Under the pieces are notes generated by a model. The model was not told the DNA's origin and searched no databases. It was given only the letters and a program-made list of their open reading frames with translations. From contig CBINGY010000006.1 in assembly GCA_966250325.1 (NCBI GenBank), positions 62,001 to 126,000 of the forward strand: 64,000 nucleotides of DNA, read 5' to 3'. Position 1 is the first letter of the stretch, and each line of letters opens with the position of its first letter. A program made the position numbers and the translations under genes. This DNA is from Jiulongibacter sp966250325. Lineage in GTDB: Bacteria; Bacteroidota; Bacteroidia; Cytophagales; Spirosomataceae. Shown one piece after another: positions 7,962 to 17,873 of the stretch.

Positions 7962-8750
7962 CTATTTGAGAGGGTAATTCGCGGTTAATACTTCCGTCTT
8001 AACTGAGCGTTTGCCACCCGGTTCGGGTGAACCAGTTGAGCGAGTTTGACTTATTTGGATAGTACTCCAGTTGTTTTTTTCGATGAACTCGTCAAGAATT
8101 TCAGAAGGGAATGAGCTCAACAAGAATTTACCCTTGATTGTGGAGAGCGTTTCGAGAAGTTCTCGGTACTGCTCTTCGGTATATCCTGAATAATGCCCTT
8201 GGTAGGTATTAATGTAGGGAGGGTCAAGATATATAAAGGTGTCTTCCGTGTCCCGACTTTTAATAACCTTAATGGCATCATTGCACTCAATCTGAGTTTT
8301 GTGCAGACGTCGAGAATAATTCTCATTGAAATATTCCTTCTTGTTTTCCCAGGAGCGAATCTGTTTGCCGTACTTGTCGTATCCCCAAGAACCAATCTTG
8401 GCAGCAAAGCCCATTTGCGTTCCGATGTAGAAAGCCCAGGCTTGTTGAATTTTATCGAATAGGTGAGGGAAGCGGTAAATGGTATCAGCCACCGTATAGT
8501 TTGCACGGGCGTAGAGCGTAGATTCAATTTTAGCCTTGAGAGCCTCAAAATCATCTCGAACCACTTCATAGAAATTAATCGCCATCGAGTTGATGTCGTT
8601 AATAATTTCAGATTCAGCAGGTTCTTTGGCCCAGAATACCGCTCCTCCTCCGAAGAAAGGTTCAACATATATCCGGTGCTCAGGAATGAGTGGGAGGATA
8701 TATTTGAGCATTTTCAATTTACCTCCATAGTAGACAATAGGGGTTTTCAT
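7962..8750 (-). CDS. dam: DNA adenine methylase (D12 class)
   Basis: This transfers a methyl group from S-adenosylmethionine to N6 of adenine in DNA. Motif I FFGGGAVF lies at residues 32-39 after MKTPIVYYGGK, where the YGGK start is typical of the family. The catalytic motif DPPY is at 176-179. The length (262) is normal. No restriction endonuclease gene is adjacent, so it looks like an orphan methylase, common on mobile elements for protection from host restriction or for regulation. It sits in the backbone operon between small proteins and the ATPase gene. Confidence 0.95.
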   Translation of the reverse strand: MKTPIVYYGGKLKMLKYILPLIPEHRIYVEPFFGGGAVFWAKEPAESEIINDINSMAINFYEVVRDDFEALKAKIESTLYARANYTVADTIYRFPHLFDKIQQAWAFYIGTQMGFAAKIGSWGYDKYGKQIRSWENKKEYFNENYSRRLHKTQIECNDAIKVIKSRDTEDTFIYLDPPYINTYQGHYSGYTEEQYRELLETLSTIKGKFLLSSFPSEILDEFIEKNNWSTIQISQTRSTGSPEPGGKRSVKTEVLTANYPLK

Positions 8751-8761
8751 AAGATGTGTGG

Positions 8762-8796
8762 ACAGTTACATTGTTAAATAGCAACGGTGTAACTGT
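8762..8796. other. Inverted repeat between dam and the ATPase gene
   Basis: ACAGTTACA (8762-8770) pairs with TGTAACTGT (8788-8796), with a short inner GTT/AAC pairing. It could be a transcript-processing hairpin or an operator just before dam. No T tract follows on either strand. Confidence 0.45.
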
Positions 8797-8807
8797 AGCA
8801 TCAAGCC

Positions 8808-10016
8808 CTATTCTAACATATCCCCGAAATCCATGCTTTCTAAATCAGTATACGGAAATGTCACAGCTTTAAAGGGTTCTGAAGGCATACCATCTACCAT
8901 AAGTTTAAGGTACACGTGATGATTTGGTAGGCTCACGTAATCTCCAACGGTGAATTTGTGTGAAGATTCAGAAAAGAGCTCCTTGGCCATATATGCAGCA
9001 TCTTTTGCTCCTAGTCGAAAACAGATAATAGTTCCAACATTTCCAAGCACTCCATGCAGAATTTCTGGGCTCAGTTGATCGAGATATTGATGAGCAAGCG
9101 TCATGGTGATACCAAACTTACGAAGCTCAGACAGCATGCCCGGTAATGATTTGGAGGTATATGATTGAAATTCATCCAAATATAAATGGAAGGGCATGCG
9201 TAAATGTTCCGGTGTATCGATACGGCTGAAGGCGGCTGAAGAAATAGACGATAGAATTAATGATCCAAGTATATGGGTAATGTCTTCACCCAGTTGTCCT
9301 TTACTGAGATTAATAAGTAGTACTCCGCTTTGATCCATGATTTTACGGAGCGAAATATCTTCGGGGTTGGTTATGAGGAAACGTTTAATAGCAGGGTGAG
9401 CCAAGAAACTCCCCACCTTATTATATATAGGCATCAGGTCATTCTTAGAGTAAGAAGCAAATTCATGCGTCCAAAATCTTTTAACATCTTCGTTTAGAAC
9501 AAAACCAAGGGCTTTGGTTCGGTAAGATTCGTCTTGAATAATTCTGAGGATATCACCAACATTTGCATCAGGCTGGTCAAGAAGGGTAAGAAGAATATAT
9601 CTCAGGATATGTTCCAGTCTTAATCCCCAAGAAGCACCCCACAGCTTTTGAAAACTTTCAAGAATTGCTCCGGCTACCAATGATCTTTTCTCCGACGAAA
9701 CCCTCCTCAGTGGATTATATCGATAAACCATTTCAGGATTAGGAATATCCAAATACACCAAATCATTGCGACTTTCTGTAAAAGAATGTGAGTTAATGGT
9801 TTTAATTAAATCACCGTGAACATCAAAAACACAGACACCTCTAAAGAATCTTACATCTTGCAGGATTTGAGTGAGAAGCAAATTGGTTTTTCCGGTTCCG
9901 GTTTTTCCAAGTAGATATAGATGAAAAATCCGGTCTTTTTGCTTTAACCCAACTTCAAATTCCTGATTCTTTGAATTCACCAATGCGAGTTTGCTGGGAC
10001 GATTTGCGGAAATCAT
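8808..10016 (-). CDS. VirD4/TraG-like P-loop ATPase (short form)
   Basis: The 402-residue chain has Walker A GKTGTGKT at 37-44 and a Walker B-type segment HLYLDEFQ near 280, followed by the sensor-like stretch GITMTLAHQYLDQL. This is the TraM-recognition/TraG_D fold of coupling-protein ATPases, which move DNA to a secretion channel. No membrane segments are seen, unlike classic VirD4. It is a clear paralog of the second half of the ATPase at 51712-54726: both have LG.TG.GK, D.HGD, a NLSKG/KLSQG segment and LDE/IDE. It would be the first gene of the leftward backbone group. Confidence 0.88.
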   Translation of the reverse strand: MISANRPSKLALVNSKNQEFEVGLKQKDRIFHLYLLGKTGTGKTNLLLTQILQDVRFFRGVCVFDVHGDLIKTINSHSFTESRNDLVYLDIPNPEMVYRYNPLRRVSSEKRSLVAGAILESFQKLWGASWGLRLEHILRYILLTLLDQPDANVGDILRIIQDESYRTKALGFVLNEDVKRFWTHEFASYSKNDLMPIYNKVGSFLAHPAIKRFLITNPEDISLRKIMDQSGVLLINLSKGQLGEDITHILGSLILSSISSAAFSRIDTPEHLRMPFHLYLDEFQSYTSKSLPGMLSELRKFGITMTLAHQYLDQLSPEILHGVLGNVGTIICFRLGAKDAAYMAKELFSESSHKFTVGDYVSLPNHHVYLKLMVDGMPSEPFKAVTFPYTDLESMDFGDMLE

Positions 10017-10190
10017 TAGTGGATTTTACCTTCATAATACTTTTTTAATATCCCATTTTTTCGACCACTATTTTTTAGAGAGCTGAATATCAACAAGTAA
10101 TTAAATTTTATATATTTGATTTACATTACTTTGAACTAGAATAATCTCCGGAGTAAATCGGGATTTTCCGAGGCTTAACCACTATTTGTC

Positions 10191-13100
10191 ATGAAAACAG
10201 TCTGTTGTAAATTCATCTTAATAGTATATTTTCTTTTAATTCAAGCCTTAGATTACTCCATAGGTCAGCAAGAACTTATTGTTAATGGGAATTTTGAGTC
10301 TAATAGCGGAGAAGGATGGACACTTTTGAATAAGGCAGTCATTTATTCTAATCAAAACAATTCAAACAGTGGAATTAGATATGGAGCTATGCCTGTTATT
10401 GGCTCAAGTGCAGTCAATTCACAGTCGGGAGGGATAAGACAAACTATTAATATTCCGGCCAATTCTACAAACATTTTATTAACATTCTTTACCAAGATAA
10501 GTACTGAAGAAGTAACAAACAGTCAAATGTACGATATCTTAACAATTAGGGTATTCAACCAATTTGGTAATAATTACTGGTTCAATGATATGAGTAACCT
10601 GGATAAATCAGAAGGATATATGCTTCATTCTTTTTATATTCCTAATAGTTATCAAGGTCAAACCATTACTCTTGAATTCTGGGCTACAAATGATGGGGCC
10701 AAACCAACTACATTTAGAATAGATGACATTAGTATAATCTGTGATCTTGCAACTACAGCCGACTGCGTAGAATGGGTTTCTGGAGAACCAGAACCACTGG
10801 TAAAAGAAGCTGCAGAATTTTTATGTGAATCTGGAATTATTGACTCCCAACAAGATATTAATAGCCTTTCAAATAGCTTTACGCTATTAGATGCCTGTAA
10901 AATTTTAGCCAATTCATTTTTTGATCCAGACATTCCTTTGCCTTCAGACAATTTTCCTACTCCGTTTTACGATATCGAAGGACTATCCACCAGAGATAAG
11001 AGAGCCATAAAATTTATGCTTTATTTGGAGTACGGGGATGGGGTCAGTCCATTATCTCGTGACTTTTTCAGAGTGGAGCCAAATTCAACGGTCGACCTTG
11101 GTAAGATCGTTCGATTGGTACTTGAAGCTTATGACATCGCTCCCAATTGGGATGGATATGACAAGAACTCAACCGAATCATCTATCTTCAATTGCGATGT
11201 TAAGAAGAATAGTTTTTACTATGGATGGTACAGAACCGCATATTATCACGGCCTCTTGAATAATTTTTATGGAAACTGCTCTCAATGTAGTGCTCAGAAC
11301 TGTTTTAGCTCGCCATATAGCGTCTCAGGTTGGAAATCTTTATATATCTTACTCTACAGAGTTTTAAGCAACCCCTCACTCAATCAGCCTGACTTAACCT
11401 CAGATTCATTTTACATCCCGAACAATCTATCTGTTGATAACTCAAGTAATACATGGGATATACGAAGAGCGGTATTTAGCGACTATTCCGAAAAAAGCTT
11501 TGAAATACCAGGAGGCGGTTTTCCTCTCGAATTTTCGCATAGTTATAACTCGCAGTTGACCGAGTTTCCTGTTCTTTCTAATTCTTTCGGTGGCATAGAG
11601 GCTTTTTGGGAAGGGGCTCAGGAGACAATTAGTCCATTAGGAGTCGGTTGGTCTCACTCCTATCATATTTTCATTCAAAAAGTAAGCGAATCAACTCAGT
11701 TTGGATTATCTGTAAAGAAACTCTATATCAGGTGGCCTGACGCCACCATTCATGTCTACGACTATGGTACCCGGACTTATGAGACTAAAGGGGTTTATGA
11801 TAAATTAGAAATAATACAAGCAGATTTTGAAGGTAATCCTATTAAGGTGATTGTAACCAAAACCAATCAAATTAAATACACTTTCGAAGATGACGGGTTT
11901 ACCCTTAAATTAACAGAAATCAGCGATAGGAATAACAATAAGCTTATACTAACCTATGAGTATAAGATCTGTTCCAACCGAATTCCAAACTGTGGATTTT
12001 CAGGTACCCGATTAAAATCGGTTACCGATAATTACTCATATCGGAGTTTAATCTTCAATTATGAAACGAATTCAAACCTCATTAATGAGGTTTCAGACGG
12101 AATCAGGAGTATAAGATTTAAGGTTGATCCTCTTACTCGAAACTTGATTCAGTACATTAATGCTAACGGAGACTCTGCCGATTACTATTATTGTGGAGCT
12201 GACAGTTGTAAAAACCTATTGAACTCAATCCGGCTTCCAAAAGGAAATGTAATCACAAACGAATATGCTCAAAGAAAACTCAGACAAACTAAAAATAATG
12301 CCTATTCGGTAAATATAGAGTTTGACCCTCTGTACAATTCTTCAGGTGCGAGCACACACACTATTATCTCATTAACCGCAAACAATGAACGTTATTTAAC
12401 TCAGTACCGTCATGATGACTTAGGGAATATTATTAGAATTGAGTCACCCGGTCAACTTCTTGACATTGTATATACAGACGCAGTACACCCAACTCTCCCA
12501 CGCCGTATTTATGATAGAAAGACAAATATTTTCAAGGAGTTTTTTTATGACCTAAATGGTAATACCACGCAAGAAGGTACCATTTCTCAAGGTGAAGAAA
12601 TTGTAATTTTAAATGAGTATACCCCCAGAAATGACATTGCATGGCACATAGATGAAAACGGAGGATTTACACGCTTTTTATATGACGCATCTGGTAATCT
12701 CAAAAAAGTAGTCAATCCACTCGGCGATACAACTCATTTTGAAGTAAATTCCAAAGGTCTCGTTACGCAAACAAAAAATCCTTCTAACCTAATAACAAAA
12801 TACGCGTATAATTATTATGGGAACCTCGTACGCATACAAAAAGATTTAGATGCCAATACTCCCATTTCTTCAAGTGCCGGTTATGATAATCTGAGTAGGA
12901 TAACTTCACTAACCAATCCGAGAGGAATTATTACGCAATACGCTTATGACAATAATGATAATCTGGTCGGGGTTCTTGAAGACCCCACCGGATTAAATAT
13001 TTCCACTAACTATAGTTTTGACAAAAATGACAATCTCACAGGAATCAAAAATGCCAAAGGTAATTGGACTAACCTTACCTATGATTTTGAAACTGATGAC

Positions 13101-14918
13101 TTGGTAAAAGAAGAATTTGGAGGGGAGTTTAGAACATGGTCATACAATTCGGATGGCACTTTGGATAAATACACGAATAAAAATAATCAGGTATTTAGCC
13201 ACATATATTTTCCTAAAGATGATTCTAGGCAGGGGATATTAAAAGATGATGGGTATGCTCAGTATGATTACTATGTGGATAGTAAAAAGTTAAAAACGGT
13301 TACCAAAGGTTCAAAAACACTCACGAATCTATATGATCCATTTCTAAGGGTATCTGAGATTCAGTACAATGATTTCCCAAACAACTCGGTGAAATATGCG
13401 TATGATAAAAATAGCAACATTACCAAAATCACCTATCCAGGAGCGGGGAATATACACATTGAATATGATTACGATCTCAATAACAGACTTATTAGAGTTC
13501 GGGACTGGCAAAATAGAACACTTGTAGAATATAATTATCTGGCTGATGGTCGACTATCGTCCGAAGTTTATGGAAATGGAACATCTACTCATTATTTCTA
13601 TGATTCAATTGGAAGGTTGGATAGCCTTGCTATTCAGAAAAGTAATAATGCCTTGCTTGTAAATTTTGCGTTTACAAGGGATGCTAACGGAAGCATTGTT
13701 AAGGAAGTAAGTAATGAAGTTGAGAATCCAGAATATCCAAACCTAGCGGCAATTGATAGTTACTATACTACTGACGCAAAAAACAGACTTGCCAGAGTTG
13801 ATGGTAACAACTTTTCTTACGACAAAGAAGGAAACCAGCTAATATCTGGCATGAATGGGTTTGCCTATGATCAGCGAAACAAACTTACTCAAGCACATTA
13901 TACAACGAATGAAAAAGTTCTTGCGGAATATGACCCCCTGGAAAATCGCCGAAGAAAAAATGGAACCCTTTACGCCTTAGACTTGCTGAATAATGCCAAT
14001 GTTCTGATGGAGGCCGATACACTTGGCAATCTAACTAGTCTATACATTCACGGAAACGGCTTAGTCTGTAGATATGATCTATTAACTCATACGTACAGTT
14101 ATTACCACTATGATGTACGAGGTTCGACGGTGGCAATAAGTGACCAAACGGGGATCAATATTACCCATACCTATACGTATGGCCCCTTTGGAGAAAGTCT
14201 TGAATCAACAGAAGCATTCACACAACCATTTAGATATGTCGGGAAATACGGAGTAATGTATGACCGCTCCGACCTTTACTTTATGCGTGCCCGGTACTAT
14301 AATCCAAATACTGGTCGATTTTTATCTGAAGACCCCATCTGGAGTACCAATTTATATCCCTACGCTGATAATGACCCGATAAATAAGTTCGATCCTAGCG
14401 GAGACGTGCCTGTACCTTTTCTTTTAGCAGCAGGCTATCTTACATTAGAATCTGCTTTAACAATATACGATGGAATTCAAGCGATCAAATCTTTTGGGAA
14501 AACGGGGAGCACCTCCGACAAAATAATTTATACCTCCAGCTTTCTTCTAGGGCTTTTTTCTCCAGGGGGGGGATATGGAGTTGTGGCCAAAACAACAGTA
14601 AAATCGGGTGAAGGTATTGCAGCAAAGACAGGTACACAGTTTACAAAGTCCAGTTTGTTGCTTGGGCAGAAGATGCATAGGGCATATCACGCTGGTGAAG
14701 TAGGGAAAGAATTTAGGCTGTTAAGTGGCAGACGAATAGATTACATCGATATTCAAAATGGTATTATTTATGAATTGAAGCCAAATAACCCAAGAGCGAT
14801 CAAACAAGGGGAAAGGCAACTACAAATGTACTTGCAAGAATTACAATCACCCGCAATGTTGCAAAAGTACCCGCAGTTGAAAGGTATCCAATGGAAAACA
14901 GTTTTAGATACTTATTGA
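10191..14918 (+). CDS. Rhs-repeat protein with C-terminal nuclease-like toxin
   Basis: The 1575-residue protein starts with a signal peptide (about 1-25). Next comes a carbohydrate-binding-like beta domain (LIVNGNFES, RIDDISI; about 28-185) and a helical region (about 200-390) that vaguely recalls SLH domains. A DUF6531-like segment (IPGGGFPLEFSHSYNSQ near 443, LGVGWSHSYH) leads into many YD repeats. The Rhs core (YFMRARYYNPNTGRFLSEDP) ends near residue 1383 with DPSG near 1400. The last 170 residues differ from Rhs and contain GRRIDYIDIQNGIIYELKP, a D...ExK pattern of PD-(D/E)XK nucleases. The adjacent gene is a likely immunity gene. The export route is unknown. Confidence 0.9.
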   Translation: MKTVCCKFILIVYFLLIQALDYSIGQQELIVNGNFESNSGEGWTLLNKAVIYSNQNNSNSGIRYGAMPVIGSSAVNSQSGGIRQTINIPANSTNILLTFFTKISTEEVTNSQMYDILTIRVFNQFGNNYWFNDMSNLDKSEGYMLHSFYIPNSYQGQTITLEFWATNDGAKPTTFRIDDISIICDLATTADCVEWVSGEPEPLVKEAAEFLCESGIIDSQQDINSLSNSFTLLDACKILANSFFDPDIPLPSDNFPTPFYDIEGLSTRDKRAIKFMLYLEYGDGVSPLSRDFFRVEPNSTVDLGKIVRLVLEAYDIAPNWDGYDKNSTESSIFNCDVKKNSFYYGWYRTAYYHGLLNNFYGNCSQCSAQNCFSSPYSVSGWKSLYILLYRVLSNPSLNQPDLTSDSFYIPNNLSVDNSSNTWDIRRAVFSDYSEKSFEIPGGGFPLEFSHSYNSQLTEFPVLSNSFGGIEAFWEGAQETISPLGVGWSHSYHIFIQKVSESTQFGLSVKKLYIRWPDATIHVYDYGTRTYETKGVYDKLEIIQADFEGNPIKVIVTKTNQIKYTFEDDGFTLKLTEISDRNNNKLILTYEYKICSNRIPNCGFSGTRLKSVTDNYSYRSLIFNYETNSNLINEVSDGIRSIRFKVDPLTRNLIQYINANGDSADYYYCGADSCKNLLNSIRLPKGNVITNEYAQRKLRQTKNNAYSVNIEFDPLYNSSGASTHTIISLTANNERYLTQYRHDDLGNIIRIESPGQLLDIVYTDAVHPTLPRRIYDRKTNIFKEFFYDLNGNTTQEGTISQGEEIVILNEYTPRNDIAWHIDENGGFTRFLYDASGNLKKVVNPLGDTTHFEVNSKGLVTQTKNPSNLITKYAYNYYGNLVRIQKDLDANTPISSSAGYDNLSRITSLTNPRGIITQYAYDNNDNLVGVLEDPTGLNISTNYSFDKNDNLTGIKNAKGNWTNLTYDFETDDLVKEEFGGEFRTWSYNSDGTLDKYTNKNNQVFSHIYFPKDDSRQGILKDDGYAQYDYYVDSKKLKTVTKGSKTLTNLYDPFLRVSEIQYNDFPNNSVKYAYDKNSNITKITYPGAGNIHIEYDYDLNNRLIRVRDWQNRTLVEYNYLADGRLSSEVYGNGTSTHYFYDSIGRLDSLAIQKSNNALLVNFAFTRDANGSIVKEVSNEVENPEYPNLAAIDSYYTTDAKNRLARVDGNNFSYDKEGNQLISGMNGFAYDQRNKLTQAHYTTNEKVLAEYDPLENRRRKNGTLYALDLLNNANVLMEADTLGNLTSLYIHGNGLVCRYDLLTHTYSYYHYDVRGSTVAISDQTGINITHTYTYGPFGESLESTEAFTQPFRYVGKYGVMYDRSDLYFMRARYYNPNTGRFLSEDPIWSTNLYPYADNDPINKFDPSGDVPVPFLLAAGYLTLESALTIYDGIQAIKSFGKTGSTSDKIIYTSSFLLGLFSPGGGYGVVAKTTVKSGEGIAAKTGTQFTKSSLLLGQKMHRAYHAGEVGKEFRLLSGRRIDYIDIQNGIIYELKPNNPRAIKQGERQLQMYLQELQSPAMLQKYPQLKGIQWKTVLDTY

Positions 14919-14924
14919 TACATT

Positions 14925-15365
14925 ATGGACAAAAAAGAATTTAAGAAAGTGTTTGATAAGGTGGCCAAGGCCAATGGGTTTAAAAGTGCCTTTGGCGGCT
15001 GGTATAAGGAAAGCACGGAATGTATTGCCGTCCTTGAGTTACAAAAATCCAACTTTGGTGATTATTATCAACTTCTAATAAAGATTTTTATTCAAGGTGC
15101 ATTTGAATGCAGTTATTCGCCAAATAAGGACTTGATTAAAAGCTCCATTGGTCATATCACGGTTAACGAAACGCTAGAGTACAAGGATGTCTTAGACTTT
15201 GATAACCTGATGGAAGATAGCATTAGAAAAAAACGTTTGGAAAAACTTTTTGAAAGCCATATTGTGCCCTTTACCAACAGAACCTTGTCGAAAGAAGGCA
15301 TCAGAGGGCTAGCAAACAAAGGAGAGGTTTTTTTGCTTCCTGCACTTAAGGCAGAATTAACATAA
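14925..15365 (+). CDS. Probable immunity protein (DUF4304-like)
   Basis: The 146-residue cytosolic protein starts 6 bp after the toxin stop. Its N-terminus (MDKKEFKKVFDKVAKANGFK, then GGWYKESTECIAVLELQKS) resembles DUF4304, a family found as immunity proteins beside polymorphic toxins. It has no signal peptide, fitting protection against a nuclease acting in the cytoplasm. The pairing is inferred from position and family; binding is not shown. Confidence 0.75.
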   Translation: MDKKEFKKVFDKVAKANGFKSAFGGWYKESTECIAVLELQKSNFGDYYQLLIKIFIQGAFECSYSPNKDLIKSSIGHITVNETLEYKDVLDFDNLMEDSIRKKRLEKLFESHIVPFTNRTLSKEGIRGLANKGEVFLLPALKAELT

Positions 15366-15469
15366 ATAAAAGTCTTTGAATAGCTATGACCTCAAAGTTG
15401 CACTGACTTAAGGCCATAGAACCCAGTAGTGTACATTTAATCTTAGGATGTGATGCAATATACGTTGAT

Positions 15470-16519
15470 ATGAAACACTTGAAGCTAATTATAATAATCT
15501 TTATATGCTGGCAAGATGCTGATATCCTTTTCGCCCAAGTTAATATTTCATATTACTATGATAACCTACAAAGGCTTACCTCAATCTCATATGGCGATGG
15601 AAGGCAAATAATATACACCTACGATGACCTTGGCAATCGCCAAAGCATGATTATTATCGTCCCATGCGAAAATCCAGACTTAATTATCTCAAACATTTCA
15701 GTCACCAGATATACTCCTGAAAAAATATATTATACCTTTCAAATCAAAAACCAAGGAACCGCTTATGCTAACCTAAGCAGCTTCGCCTTTGCTGGTTTTA
15801 ACAATTCAAACCCACAGAGAGATGGTAATGAAGAGTTTAGATATGCCTTCTTCCCGGGTGGAGGGCTTGCTCCTAATACAACAATGAATCTGAACTTCTC
15901 GTCTGGATTTAGTTTCAATAGTAACAAATATTATCTCATCCTTACCGCAGACTACTATAATTCTGTGATTGAATGCGTCGAGACAAATAATGATCTGGCT
16001 ACATTGGTCAATCCTTGTACTTCAAGTGGAAGTTTATCCATTACCGGTAGTCTTTCAAATAAATTGCTTAGCTCAAATGGAGCGGTGTCAATTAGCAACG
16101 CTTCTTTAAGTAACGTGTTGGTCGTCGGGAAGAGTATAACTGAAAGTCCTAATGTCTCCATGACAAATAGCTCCGTTGTTTTAGGGGGGTGCTTAAATGG
16201 TCCATACGTGGGCTCACCCACTTTGAACCAAGAAAGAAATTCCATCAAGGATTCGGCAAATTTTGTTCAGTCTCCTATTTCAGAAATGAAACTTTCAAAC
16301 GACTCCATTCTATCATTTAAACTATCAAGCCCTCAGAAGCTTACGCTTAGGATTTATGGTGACACGGAAAGAAAACTTTTGAAAACTGTTGTTGAAACCA
16401 AAGAATATCGCTCAGGAGTCAATGAAATAACAATTGATGCTACTGAATGGATTAAGGGGCAAAAGTATAGTCTTCATCTTTCTTCTGATAAATATACTGA
16501 GGTGCTTGTATTTGAGTAA
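15470..16519 (+). CDS. Exported Rhs-stub / CARDB-like protein
   Basis: A signal peptide (1-23) is followed by only two YD-type repeats (YYYDNLQRLTSISYGDGR, YTYDDLGNRQS; about 28-60). A CARDB-like adhesion domain comes next (PDLIISNISVTRYTPEKIYY, ECVETNND; about 68-180), then a Ser/Asn-rich stretch. The last 80 residues (LTLRIYGDTERKLLKTV to SDKYTEVLVFE) look like a T9SS type-A sorting tail. It appears to be a remodelled Rhs remnant joined to a surface domain. It has no toxin tail or immunity neighbour. Confidence 0.75.
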   Translation: MKHLKLIIIIFICWQDADILFAQVNISYYYDNLQRLTSISYGDGRQIIYTYDDLGNRQSMIIIVPCENPDLIISNISVTRYTPEKIYYTFQIKNQGTAYANLSSFAFAGFNNSNPQRDGNEEFRYAFFPGGGLAPNTTMNLNFSSGFSFNSNKYYLILTADYYNSVIECVETNNDLATLVNPCTSSGSLSITGSLSNKLLSSNGAVSISNASLSNVLVVGKSITESPNVSMTNSSVVLGGCLNGPYVGSPTLNQERNSIKDSANFVQSPISEMKLSNDSILSFKLSSPQKLTLRIYGDTERKLLKTVVETKEYRSGVNEITIDATEWIKGQKYSLHLSSDKYTEVLVFE

Positions 16520-16579
16520 ATCCGATCCTAAATAGAATAACTAAAGTTTAATAGAAATACAATTATTCCGGTATTAAAA

Positions 16580-17149
16580 TCAGAAAATATAATTGTCAGT
16601 ATTCATTAAACCTAGGCGATTCAAGCGTATAGACATTGATACTTCACTTACATCAAATATTTTGGCAAGATGAGCGATAATTTCACTATCTTCTATGAAA
16701 TCATCTTTCATTCGCTCCTCTTCAAAGCATTTTATCACTTGAGATCTAGGCATGAGTAAAGCCGCCGCAAATGCATTAGCTTGTACTTCTTGTGATTTCG
16801 AACCTAAGGCAGATTCAAAGTTTCTATATAACCTTTTTGTGTCCATTATTACTTCGGCATCTTGTAAATGATCTAAGAAATAATGGCCCAACTCGTGGGC
16901 GATGGTAAAACGTTGTCGTTTTTCACTTTCCAGAGAATTAACGCCGATTGTCTTTTTGCCGTCTTTAATAACGAGTGTTCCAGACACTTGATCCAGAGTC
17001 ATCAGGTCTTTGTTAAAGAAATTGTGTCTAACAACCTTAATCCCAGAAAACTCTGCTAAACCCTCAATGTCAACCTTTCCACCAGTGTAGCCAAAATTAA
17101 TCAGTTCGTTTTCAGCACGAGATTCGATTTCCAAATTCCATTTTTTCAT
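16580..17149 (-). CDS. ImmA/IrrE-type metallopeptidase
   Basis: The 189-residue protein has the zinc motif HELGH at 85-89 within RFTIAHELGHYFLDH, plus the later A..FAA.LLMPRS segment typical of the family. These peptidases cleave or sense XRE-type repressors in mobile elements. Its partner is the XRE protein just upstream at 17173-17481 on the same strand, a usual arrangement. It may control expression or excision, or act as a COG2856-type toxin/antitoxin partner. Confidence 0.9.
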   Translation of the reverse strand: MKKWNLEIESRAENELINFGYTGGKVDIEGLAEFSGIKVVRHNFFNKDLMTLDQVSGTLVIKDGKKTIGVNSLESEKRQRFTIAHELGHYFLDHLQDAEVIMDTKRLYRNFESALGSKSQEVQANAFAAALLMPRSQVIKCFEEERMKDDFIEDSEIIAHLAKIFDVSEVSMSIRLNRLGLMNTDNYIF

Positions 17150-17172
17150 AAGGTAATTGATAGTCCAATGGG

Positions 17173-17481
17173 TTAATGAGCCTCATCAATAAATTTACTA
17201 ATCGAACTCAGGGCAGATTTACTGAGGCCCTTGCCAAAAGTTTCGATCTTGTTATTACCTATTTGTATTTCCTGAAAGAGTTTAGTGACATCAATATTCA
17301 GAAAGGCCGTTATTCGCCAGAATTGATAGAGGTTAATTTGCTGACGTCCCTTTTCAATATTGAGAATGCTCGCCCTGCTTAATGAGATAAAGTTCCCCAA
17401 CTCCGTTTGAGAAATTCCTTTTCTTTTTCTTGCCTCTGCAATTTTCCTTCCAAATGCAAGATAAAATTCTATTTTCTCCAT
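17173..17481 (-). CDS. XRE-family transcriptional regulator
   Basis: The start is placed at MEKIEFYLAFGRKIA (17481), since the preceding 17 codons read as non-coding. The HTH spans GRKIAEARKRKGISQTELG, SRASILNIEKGRQQ (about 10-65). The rest is helical. It is the cognate regulator of the ImmA/IrrE peptidase 23 bp downstream. The target operators are not identified. Confidence 0.88.
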   Translation of the reverse strand: MEKIEFYLAFGRKIAEARKRKGISQTELGNFISLSRASILNIEKGRQQINLYQFWRITAFLNIDVTKLFQEIQIGNNKIETFGKGLSKSALSSISKFIDEAH

Positions 17482-17638
17482 TTCTGACACAAAGTAAACA
17501 CATTTTTTGCTAACAACAAGTGATGAATTCAAAATAATGCTAAATGAGACTGTACATTTTCCCTTTGATTTGTGAGAGGATTCTAAGCTTCTTTTTACAT
17601 TTTTTATTAAAGCTTTTTGAGAACAAAAAAAATACTTC

Positions 17639-17646
17639 TACCTTTG
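17639..17646 (+). promoter_or_regulatory. Bacteroidota-type promoter, plus strand
   Basis: TACCTTTG matches the TAnnTTTG -7 box. A TTTTTG run about 20 bp upstream (near 17614-17618) fits the -33 element. It faces the DUF1508 gene at 17874, giving a leader of about 220 nt, and reads through the antisense of the candidate small RNA. Confidence 0.45.
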
Positions 17647-17671
17647 ATGCGTAAAGTTGTATATCAGACAT

Positions 17672-17776
17672 AAAAAAAGCCCCACGTCGTCGAAAACTGA
17701 GGGGCAATTTTAATGGAGGTGTGTCAGTGAAGACACGAGAGATGGAGCGGACTTGTCTATCCAAGCTTCACCTTTT
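17672..17776 (-). ncRNA. Candidate small RNA with own promoter and terminator
   Basis: On the minus strand a perfect -7 box TACCTTTG lies at 17790-17783. About 100 nt further on is a hairpin (GCCCC/GGGGC, 17679-17705) followed by seven Ts (17678-17672), a strong terminator. No good protein frame lies between. The transcript would start near 17776. A short T-rich -33 region lies upstream of the box. Confidence 0.5.
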
Positions 17777-17873
17777 GTACTGCAAAGGTATGAATATCTC
17801 TCGAATAAAACAGAAGAATGGGTATTTTTTCGCCAGTTTCTTCTTTTTTTGTTACATCTAAATTTTGGAAATC

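Noticed and set aside
17540..17764. Minus-strand frame of 74 codons
   Set aside because: It crosses the strong terminator and the promoter boxes and has no protein features; the small RNA explanation is better.
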